From assembly GCF_000090795.2 (NCBI RefSeq), contig NW_003546978.1:1-27038 (forward strand): a stretch of 27,038 bases of DNA. Reading direction: 5' to 3'. Origin of the DNA: Amphimedon queenslandica (taxonomy: Eukaryota > Porifera > Demospongiae > Haplosclerida > Niphatidae). The translations under genes and the position numbers were made by a program. The notes beneath the pieces were generated by a model. The model did not search any database. It had not been told where the DNA came from and worked only from the letters and a program-made list of their open reading frames with translations. Every line of letters starts with the position of its first letter. The first letter of the stretch is position 1. Below, in pieces: positions 18,853 to 27,038 of this stretch.

Positions 18853-18885
18853 CTTATATAGGATAAAAACTGTTAGCCCAACCCT
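18853..18885 (-). promoter_or_regulatory. TATA box and AGGGTTGG motif, GPCR 17822-18805
   Basis: TATATAAG (18853-18860) lies 48 nt before the ATG. AGGGTTGG (18878-18885) lies 17 nt upstream of the TATA. Upstream of this the sequence no longer matches the other two GPCR promoters. Confidence 0.65.
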
Positions 18886-18953
18886 CTATGACTAAATCCA
18901 TGTGCATGCATAGTGTTTTATTGTTTTCATACATGGGTTAAGAGGGTTAGGCA
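18876..18953. repeat. inverted repeat at the GPCR promoter
   Basis: Left arm about 18876-18903 (gcccaaccctc ... atccatgt), right arm 18930-18953 (acatgggttaagagggttag), loop about 26 nt. The left arm includes the AGGGTTGG motif, so the right arm offers a second, oppositely oriented near-copy (agagggttag). Confidence 0.55.
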
Positions 18954-19319
18954 TATAAAGTCAATAATACTAGACTTACAATGACAACACAATGGTTAGA
19001 GTCCCATGATCCTATCACTGTTCTTCAATGCTGTGTTTTAATTATAAAACTGTTGCATTTTGCCCCTATGCTCTATATGGCCAGTTAGGCAAATGTCTGA
19101 GATACTGAATTGTTGTATATCTTATGTACCATGCATACATTTTCTCAAAAGGCCTAGATGATAGGCACTCCACATGATTAATGATGAATTTATCTTATTA
19201 AATTCAGCAGTCACTATGTATCTGTATATTTTTTAAGACAGTCTGTTTTGTTTTTCATTTGTGGTCTAAATATTTAAATATTATTGTTTGATAACAAATA
19301 CATTAATTATATAAAAAAG

Positions 19320-19500
19320 TAGTGACTGTGGCAAGACAATCTAGTTAAAAGAGCCTATAATAGACAAAATAACTTGTTTACCTGTTGAAGTGTAGATATT
19401 TGAGAAACTTTAACATTGAAACTTTATAGTATTAACTGCTGTAAAAATTATTTGGGAACAAAAAGTAGCACACAAAAATTCAAGGGCATTCAACAGTTTT
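19320..19500. repeat. relic of GPCR-cluster flank block
   Basis: Degenerate match to 14810-14960: gtggcaaga, aagagc, aatagacaaaataac, ctttatagtattaactgc.gta and aaaagt.gca. No GPCR gene remains beside it. It probably marks a deleted array member or the array edge. Confidence 0.45.
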
Positions 19501-19639
19501 CCTGACAAATGGTCACTGAAACTCATATTTAACTATACTCATGTCTTTGAAGCTATTGTAAATTATATTTTAAATATCATACAAAACATATTAAACAAAA
19601 GCTTGCTAAGTTACCATTTATCATAGTTGTATTTTTATT

Positions 19640-19860
19640 TTTAAGGTGATTATTTGGTTCCCTATTGGTTAATTGGTTACAGTACTCACATCACAGGGAA
19701 CAAGTATATAATGTTCACTTGCTGACCATTTGAAGAACATCAGAGAGTTACAAGCTTGTCACCTCATCTCTTCTCCTACTCTGAAAACAATCTATTACAA
19801 AGTGTGCATATAGTACTTCACATTTGACGAACTATTCATTTTTTACGGATACATCTGCAT
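19640..19860 (+). promoter_or_regulatory. promoter-like patch without an ORF
   Basis: Two ATTGG words (inverted CCAAT; cctattggttaattggttac at 19660-19679) are followed by AGTATATAATG (19703-19713). No ORF over about 60 codons follows on the plus strand. It may be a non-coding transcript promoter, a dead promoter or chance. Confidence 0.25.
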
Positions 19861-20099
19861 GCATGTTTTATGTTTTGTAAATGTTCGAGAAAGTCAAACA
19901 GCAAAAATACCAAGAAGGTTAAGTGCGAGTAAGAAAAGATGTATCAATCTTACATTAAGTGGATGTGTGTCTAATTTTCTTGTTTAAAAAAATTTAAATC
20001 CTGAATCAGTAAAACAATAATGCTAAACATAAGCATAATTATAAGCATCTTGAAAATACTAATTTAAGTTTTGATCAAATTTGGCTAAAAACCATGTGG

Positions 20100-20900
20100 A
20101 CAATTTTGAAGCTAATTTTTGGAAATTTTGACGTGTTTTTAAAGTGCCCATTACTCAAAAAGCATTTGTTGTAATCAGCTCAAACATAGTATAAGGACAT
20201 TTATACCTGAATCAGAAAAAGTAATAAAAATTTTGGGTGATTTTAGAGCATTTAAAAAAATACTCATAACTCAAAAATTATCTGTTGGAAACAACTCAAA
20301 AACTTTCTACATTTCATAAGAACTTCAATGCATATCAGAAAATGTAATAAAACTTTGGGGTAGTTTTAGAGCCATTTTTGGAAAAAATCCAAGGCTATAT
20401 AATAGTCTTGGGTATTTTTCAGAAAATTAGAGTTCAAAAAGAATAGTCATAACTCAGAAAATTTAAATCGGACTTTGCTAAAACTTTCTACATAACATAA
20501 GAGCAGCAATGTGCATAAAAAAATTTAATAAAAATTAGGGGTGATTTGGAGCCATTTTTAGAAAGAGCCATGGGCTTGGATATTTTTCAGAGTTTTAGTG
20601 TTTTCGTAAAATGGCTGTAGCTTGAAAATTTGAAGTCGAAATCAGCTCAAATTTTCTGCATAGCATAAGGATATCAATATGTATTCAAAAATGTAATAAA
20701 ATTTTGTGGTAAATTTTGAAACTCTTCTTAAAAAAACCATGGGCTATCATTTGCTTTTTTAAAAATTGGCATAGTTTTAATGCTCATTACTCAAAAGCTA
20801 TCTGTCAGAGACTTCAACTTTTTACATAGCATATAAAGACATCAATTTGTATCAGAAAATGTAATAATTCAAAATATCGCTGTATAATTTCAAAATTTTG
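20100..20900 (+). repeat. degenerate tandem repeat, period about 170 bp
   Basis: The word gtaataaaa recurs at 20221, 20344, 20526 (ttaataaaa), 20693 and 20861 (partial), giving spacings of 123, 182, 167 and 168. Each unit has an ordered set of words: 'taactcaaaa.. atctgt', 'agctcaaa', 'ctacat.. cataag.. atcaat.tgtat', 'gtaataaaa', 'ggtgattt.gagccattttt'. Divergence between units is high. Members occur inverted at 4540-4790 and 12640-12970. No coding frame is conserved. Confidence 0.75.
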
Positions 20901-21167
20901 TTTTGTCAAACTCATGAGGCATTTTTGCTTAACAAAATTTTGCTTCACTAGGGTAGCATATAACAAACATCATAGAAATTTTACTGACAATAAATATTAA
21001 TTTTAAAAAGAAATTAAGATTTTAAATTTTGAAAAACTTTTGACTGACAAAAATTTGAAGCATTATTTCCTGTCATCATAAAAAATTATATCTGGTTTAA
21101 ATAACTTATACTTAGATTCATAAATAAGCATAACAAAATTAATAATATCATAATGAAAATATTATGT
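20900..21167. other. AT-rich spacer behind the small TM gene
   Basis: No ORF, RNA gene or clear poly(A) signal. Low-complexity A/T sequence continues from the repeat array. Confidence 0.4.
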
Positions 21168-22126
21168 TTAAGACAGTTCTCTTGGAGAAATCTTAGTTTG
21201 CTTCATTTTTCTTATCTCCAATATCAAGACAACAATGATACCACTGAGAATTAACAAAGCAAAAACCACAACAAGGCATAGTATCACAACAACAATATCA
21301 AAGTGATCTATGAAGGAGAAAAATATTTAAATAATAGCAATAGATGATAATGTTAGAAATACCTTTAAAAGTATTGTTAGTATCATTTCCTTCAGTGCCT
21401 GCATTTTGGCCAGTACTACTCCGTTTAGTCAGTGAGTATACTACTTTAGGTGCTTCACTAGAAATTGGAGAGTTTTGCAGGGTGGAAATAGTTGTAGTAA
21501 TAGTTGAGCAAGTTGTAATGGTAGCCAGTGAAGAGGAAGGTGAAGGGAATGGTGAAAATGGCGAAGGAGAAGGAGAAGCTATAATGGAGGAAGTTGGAGA
21601 TGGTGAGCCTCTTTCAATTCTAATGATAACAGGCTCAATTGCATGAATGTCTGCCCATTCAGAATCAATGTAGCAACCAAAGATCCTACACTCTAGTGTA
21701 TCCTTAGTATCATCTACTGTGAAGTTTTTTACACCAAATTTTACTTCAGACAATTCAACAAAGACTGTGGTTTTTCCCTGTGAAATTTAACAACAAAAAT
21801 AAACTAACTATATACAAGTATATAGATGTGACATACTGTTGGTTTTGTTTCTTGTGGATAACATATTGTTTCAAGGTTGAGGTAGTCAACATAGTAGGTA
21901 TCATGAGTGACCCACTTTACACTGTAACCAGTCTCTGTGCTAGTGGCAATGAGTGATATCTTTCCTTTATCATCTGGAAGGCCACCTATAGATTACAAGT
22001 CATTTTCATGCACTACAAAGAACAGTGATACTTACTAGGGCACCTGTATGTAGGGAAGGCATGAGTGCCTGCATGGAAGCTGAACAGAATGATCAAAATA
22101 GCAGCAAGTGAACCAAGTAGTTCCAT
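21168..22126 (-). CDS. small type I membrane protein, unknown family (264 aa)
   Basis: Four exons: 22126-22036, 21985-21837, 21777-21363 and 21307-21168, in phases 1-0-1, giving 264 aa. Residues 1-23 are a signal peptide (MELLGSLAAILIILFSF...). Residues about 25-137 form one small ectodomain rich in beta-type alternation, with four Cys (YRCP, TICYP, LECRIFGC) and an NFT glycosylation site. Residues 138-218 are a Ser/Pro/Thr stalk (SPSPSPFSPFPSPSSS). The last exon encodes one TM (about 222-247, IVVVILCLVVVFALLILSG) and a tail of about 17 residues, IRKMKQTKISPRELS. There is no signalling motif in the tail. I do not recognise the ectodomain; an Ig- or FN3-like fold is possible but unproven. Same strand as, and about 330 nt behind, the large receptor gene. 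Confidence 0.78.
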
Positions 22127-22175
22127 GACTTTACTTCTTTATCTGTAGATGCTCTTTCACTCTTCATCTCCTTCA

Positions 22176-22183
22176 CTTATATA
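22176..22183 (-). promoter_or_regulatory. TATA box of the small TM gene
   Basis: TATATAAG on the minus strand, 50 nt before the ATG at 22126. This supports an independent transcript rather than read-through from the receptor gene. Confidence 0.6.
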
Positions 22184-22455
22184 CTAGCTACTATGCTGGA
22201 AACCACATCACTATTATGACTTCAATTGCTTAATAAGGTAGTTCCAATTTCAAGTTACCTTATTGTGCTTCTTCTTTCATATGGAAGCAGTATAGGGGAA
22301 GTGAAGCATCATTGATGGTCTAAATTGTCACTGAAAAGTGCATGACTTTGCAGTTTGTAAGAGCATTATTATACTTGAAACAAAACGTATAACTTTAAAA
22401 ATCAAATATAAATACAAAAGTGTAACAATACAGACATAAATAATGATAAAAAATA
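22184..22455. other. spacer between receptor stop and small TM gene promoter
   Basis: Probably 3' UTR of the receptor followed by the promoter of the small TM gene. No ORF or convincing AATAAA. Confidence 0.4.
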
Positions 22456-25400
22456 TCAACTTGTTTCTTTGCATATAAAACGTATATACCCTTTCTCATC
22501 TACATACAATACATTAGTTAAATTGTCTCTGCTTGCCCCATCCTCAGTCTCATGATGACAATAGAAGTGAATTTTCTCACGAGATAAACTCTCGTTGCTC
22601 GAAACGGAGGAACCCAAGTCTTGCAAACCTTTTAGACTCTCACTAATGATCACTGGAGCACTACAAGTAGCTGGATCGCTTTGCTCATGGCTTTTGTTAT
22701 CTTCCAGGCTTGGGGATCTACTAAAGCTTCTTAAATCAGTCACAAAGCATTCATCGACTTGGCTCTCGTCCACTTCAGGAACGTCCTTAAGTTTCTTAGT
22801 GTTAGTGGATTGAGCCTCCTCTAGGTCAGGGACAATACTGTCGTGATAGTCCTGAGATGGAGAGCAAGACGAGGCTGTTATCTGGCTTCCATACCCACTG
22901 CTACAAGCACTAGTTTCTTGCTCTACTGTGGCGTCATTTTTCACTTGATACGTAAACCCATTGGTATCAACTTGTACATGACAGTCAGGGATTTCATCAT
23001 TAGTTGCTGGCAGAGGAGAAAAAGACAGAGTATGCTTAGAGCTAGTATCAGTCCAATCTTCCTTAAAGATGGTATTAATACTTTCATTATCTTTATCTGC
23101 TTCTGTCTCGTTTTCTTTGTTTCTCATAGCTTCGATTTGACACGATATTTCAAGCATTTCCACAGAGCCAGAAGACATGCTAGCCATAGCTGTGGTGCTG
23201 GTTGCATAAGACGGTGACTGTATCTCGGTTTTAATGGAAACGTTATCAGCCCCACTCCATTCCATTAGGAAATTGTACGACGAATTGTAGCCATTCTAAA
23301 ATGAAAATAAAAGTATTCATGTAGACGTATGTTTTATCTGATTCTAAACATGCAGAACTCAAAGCAGACACTACCCTATTGCTTGAATTAGGGATAATAA
23401 TTGAAGTAGCACATGGTCACTATGACACGCTATGATGCATAACTGTCTGGAAATAGCATTCCAATTCTCATAATCACATTACTATAGTTATAGTAGTAAA
23501 ATAAACAAACAAGCAAGCAAAGCATGAGTGAACATGAGTGAACGTGTGCATGCCACTTCATAGGTTAAGTGACCAATTAGCCTCTATAACATAATTGATA
23601 TAATACTTTGGTACAAGAAAGTTTGTCTGTTATACAGAGGTGTCCTTTATGTGGAGGTTATTTAATACATGCAGTAATGAATGTAATTGGTACACTAGGT
23701 GCTGTCTGTTATATGGAGGTGTATGCTATAGGGAGAGTCTATTAAGAGGAGGCTGTACTGTAATGGGTACTTAATTGTTTGTTTTGGGTTGTCAAATCAT
23801 ATTGTGTCTGTTGGACTAGCTTACGTGTGTCTCTTCGTTAAAAATTTCAAACATGAGCCTCTTCTTCCTCTGCCTCAGACACAACACAACAAACAGGAAG
23901 ACCAATATAAAGACCAGGACTGATATCACAATGGAAAATACGACAGTCATTGACGTAATTAGTGGAGATGCTGCGCCACCTGTGATATGAAAAGGAACAG
24001 TTCCGAATGATATGATATTATTATTAAGCAATAGATATAAATCATATTTATTAATCATATTAAGCAATAGGACAATCATATTTAAATCATCTTGATTGTG
24101 TATACATCAAAGCATTATGCATGCAATTATACATACCACTTGTGGTTGATAGTGATGGAGCTAATGATGGAGTAGCAATGAGTATAGTGGAAGACCCAGT
24201 GCTAGGTTTATTACTTGAAGTAGAAGACTCAGTAATAGATGTAACTGAAGTGACTGGTGTTTGACTGCTTGATATAATGCCATCATCACCACTACTGGTT
24301 GTAGCAATATTGTGGTTACAAAACTCAGGAGGTGTAGGCTTATAAAAATAAGCACCTACAAAAAAGATTAAGTCATTACTGTGGTATACCGCATATTATG
24401 TTGCAATATTAGCATACACAGACACTGATATAAGCATACTTTGTATTGGGTGCCCACTGGCTATATGAACTGAGCTCTCATATGTTGTGTTGGCTTCATT
24501 GATGATTGCGGTAAATGAACATATGTAGTCATGAGATGGAAGGATGAATGACACAATCCCTTCCAGCTTGTTGGTAATATTTACAGTAGCCATATGCTGC
24601 AGGGAAAGAAATAATTATCATTATTGACGTGTCAATATGTCCTTCCTCATTCCCCAACTTCTTTTTCCTTTTCTAACTCTCCCCTTTCTCTCTCTCTCTC
24701 TTACTGATTTCACTTCATCTTTATAGCGACACTCTCCACTGATTTCAAGAGGCACATGTGTGCTTTCTGAAAATGGCGTTTCATTGCACACAATTTCCTT
24801 CTCAGCCCTCCAGTGAAGAGTCACAGTATCGTTGGATATATTTTGAAATATTTTCAAATGCAATCCTGATGAAAAGAAAAATTAAATACAATTAATGACG
24901 CTACGCACAAGAATAAAATTAATAGTAATACAGCTCTATATAATGTAGTGCTAAAGTATATGGAAGTAGTTTTTACCTTCATCTTCAGGGATAGTGTCAA
25001 TCTTTACTTCACAGTGCCTTATTGGTACCTCTCTATAATAATTAAGCGGCGAATCCCCTTGACAGTCGCTGTCTGGAGTCCTGTAGTTCCCGTAAAACTG
25101 ACAGACAGTTCCAGGTTGCAGAAAAGACATAAAACTGTCATTCCTATAGTTTGGCTCCATAAGTTCGAGTTCCTCAAACTTACTCTATACAAAATAGGAT
25201 TTATTGGTATAATAGCATAGCTATAGGAATAAGTGTCTTACCATATGATTCATTCCTTTATAAAGGCAACTGGCTTTGAGACTCACATCACCAAAATTCT
25301 TAAAACTAGAAGGATTGTGTGGCTCCCACAGAACACTCATATTTCCTGTCTCACAATCAAATGTTAATGGTGGAGTATCTTGCAAGTAATCTATATAAAA

Positions 25401-27038
25401 GATAAAAAATGATATTACATTATTTCATGATGAGCAATATACATGTAGGTATCACTGTTGTTAGACTGTATTAGTTAATGTGCATTAGTCCTCCTTACAT
25501 GGTATTTTGGTATCAATGCACTCGTAAGCAGCTTTCCTTCCTGTGAGTCTAACTCTGTAAACTAACACCTCAATTTGATAGACTCTAAATTCAAGCGCAT
25601 CTCTCAATTGTAATCGTATGGTAGCAGAAGATGACCCATCCATTATATTTTTTGTTGATAATTGTTCATCTCCAAATATAGGATCAGCATAATACACATT
25701 CACATTATACACGAGTGAACTGACTCCTCCTCTTTGAACTGGTGGGGTCCATGATACATACAGCTCTTGCGTAATCTCATCCTGTACTTTGGGAGTGATT
25801 GTTATATCCCCAACTGGATTGGCAAGACCTATACGAGTGAAAGAATGTGCGTATTAATCCCAGGAATTCATGCATCATTAAAAATAATTACTAAACGGAA
25901 AAGTTTAAAGTACTAATTACGGGTAATATCATTGCTTTTGTTATCATTGTGCATACCTCTAACTAATACCCTGATCAGTACACTGTCCCTCCCAAATTCA
26001 TTGACAGCAATGCACTGGTATACAGCAAAGCTTCCTTGAGTGCCGCTGCATATAGTTATTGACCTGCTGCTGTTTCCCAAGGCCTGGCCATTTCTGTACC
26101 ATGTTATAGCAGGGGTTGGATACCCTCTAGGACTGCAATGAAGATCAAGGACTGACTCAGAGTCTGATATCAAAGGGTCGTAACGGTCCAGGTATACATC
26201 TTGAGATTTATTGTGATTCAGTATAACAGGAGAATCTAGTAGAAGAGATACAAGAGTCACATACTATAGTCTATCAACCAATCAATCCTATTTCACACTT
26301 TTATTCATAAACCCATTTACCTCCAATTATCACTTCAATACAAGCTGATGCTGATAAATTTCCTCTTTCACCCAGTATCACTTGACACATATAGAGACCA
26401 GAGTCTTCATAAGTCACATTGTCAATAATAAAGGTGGTATCCTCAGTAGTGCCTATCACAGTGAAATTGTTCCCACTATCTCCTTCTTTCCTATGGAGCC
26501 AAATAATCTCCTCAAACTCTTGTTGAGTAGTAATGCAATCAAGATGGAGGGCTTCTCCAGGCTTCAAGACTGTACGATTAGCTTTGATGGCTGTTAGTGG
26601 TTCAACCATAGCAACGAAACCTACTGATAATATGGTATAATGATAATTACTGGTAGTGCTTCAATATGATATAAGCCACAACAGAACCCTTAATATTGAG
26701 GTTGTACAAGAAGCATTTGATTGACAACTCTACAGTCAGTACAGAAATGTAATATCAAACTCATTACATGGTAATGTGATTGACCTATGACTCTCCTCCC
26801 TTCTCTCAGAATGATTGAATTTCCTATCACTGTTGAACTCTTAATATTCGATTTTACAGTTATACGATGAAAATATTATCAAATTAATTCATGTCTCCTT
26901 GTATAAATACAGTATTAACTTAGTAGATACAAACAGGGTTTCTGTTCTTACTTGTAGGATAGACTGTGATGTTATATGATGTGATGGTAAAGGCTTCTGT
27001 CCTCCACATTGAGCACACACTTCCAGTTCCCTGCATTA
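22456..27038 (-). CDS. Ig/FN3 type I receptor with long non-catalytic tail (5' end outside window)
   Basis: Eleven exons: <27038-26952, 26620-26321, 26235-25957, 25828-25499, 25390-25242, 25184-24977, 24865-24705, 24596-24440, 24355-24137, 23979-23825 and 23295-22456 (about 960 aa visible). Domains in order: end of an Ig-like domain; Ig (LDCIT ... EDSGLYMCQV); Ig (LHCSPRG ... TWYRNGQ ... VYQCIAVNEFG); FN3 (LYVSWTPPVQRGG); two Cys-containing FN3-like modules, each split by a phase-0 intron between phase-1 borders (FDCETGNMSVLWEPHN; TVTLHWRAEKEIVC); Ser/Thr stalk; TM (TVVFSIVISVLVFILVFLFV); a roughly 300-residue acidic, Ser-rich tail. The tail has YNFL and YIRF (YxxPhi type) and YGSQ (22882-22893), a YxxQ. 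No kinase or phosphatase is present. Cytokine-receptor-like is possible; a generic adhesion receptor is the alternative. Confidence 0.82.
23620..23750. repeat. repeat-like segment in the last intron of the receptor
   Basis: Two near copies of ctgttatacagaggtgtcct (23626-23645) and ctgttatatggaggtgtatg (23706-23725), 80 nt apart, each close to tggtaca. The 529-nt intron (23824-23296) is otherwise featureless. Possibly part of an interspersed repeat. Confidence 0.45.
26621..26951. other. 331-nt intron of the Ig/FN3 receptor
   Basis: Phase-1 intron between Ig-encoding exons. Nothing else is seen in it. Confidence 0.55.

Noticed and set aside
22595..23217. Plus-strand ORFs opposite the receptor tail
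   Set aside because: Antisense shadows of the long tail exon, with no promoter or family resemblance. The same applies to 21344-21646, 18092-18322, 891-1157 and 9116-9382.
22456..23265. Receptor tail exon as an independent gene starting MEWSGADN
   Set aside because: The frame is open upstream to an acceptor at 23296-23297, and its phase fits the TM exon 23979-23825. No promoter is seen before 23265.
1..27038. tRNA or rRNA genes
   Set aside because: No cloverleaf with A/B box words or rRNA core sequence was noticed by eye; small ones could be missed.

Overview
The window looks like nuclear DNA from a sponge, most likely a demosponge close to Amphimedon queenslandica. It is AT-rich and compact, with GT-AG introns often only about 50 nt long and TATA boxes about 50-60 nt before ATGs. 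It holds lineage-type arrays of receptors and kinases. The organism is inferred from gene content, not proven. All gene models were spliced by hand by joining frame-compatible exons; no transcript data were available.

Left part (1-12,990): a tandem duplication with a period near 8 kb. Each unit carries a plus-strand gene for a kinase-less Eph-receptor-like membrane protein, convergent with a minus-strand gene for a Kelch - coiled-coil - TKL kinase protein. Unit 1 is cut by the window edge and shows only the 3' exons of its Eph-like gene (23-572) plus a full kinase gene (3988-858). Unit 2 has the whole Eph-like gene (5361-8545) and kinase gene (11943-9083). The Eph-like genes encode signal peptide, ephrin-binding-like domain, Cys-rich region, two FN3 domains, Ser/Thr stalk, one TM helix and a tail of about 30 residues, with no kinase, SAM or PDZ part. 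The copies differ by a coding frameshift (unit 2), a lost splice acceptor and an early stop (unit 1), a 201-bp coiled-coil minisatellite (unit 1) and a MITE with a matching empty site (unit 2 versus unit 1).

Middle (13,230-18,860): four minus-strand, single-exon genes of one seven-transmembrane (GPCR-like) family. Three are intact (326-327 aa) and one (14215-13240) is a decayed pseudogene. Sequence types alternate B-A-B-A, suggesting duplication of a two-gene module. The intact genes share a TATA box with an AGGGTTGG motif 17-19 nt upstream of it.

18,860-21,160: gene-poor. It holds a foldback next to the last GPCR promoter, a relic of GPCR-cluster flank, an orphan promoter-like patch and a degenerate tandem array with a period near 170 bp, whose relatives lie inverted at 4,540-4,790 and 12,640-12,970.

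Right part (21,168-27,038), minus strand: a small four-exon type I membrane protein of unknown family (264 aa), then the 3' eleven exons of a large receptor. That receptor has Ig-like domains, an FN3 domain, two Cys-containing two-exon FN3-like modules, a Ser/Thr stalk, a TM helix and a tail of about 300 residues with no catalytic domain.

Taken together this is a cell-surface and signalling neighbourhood: diverse ectodomains on short or non-catalytic tails, next to soluble multidomain kinases and an expanding 7TM family. Any functional link between neighbours is inference.
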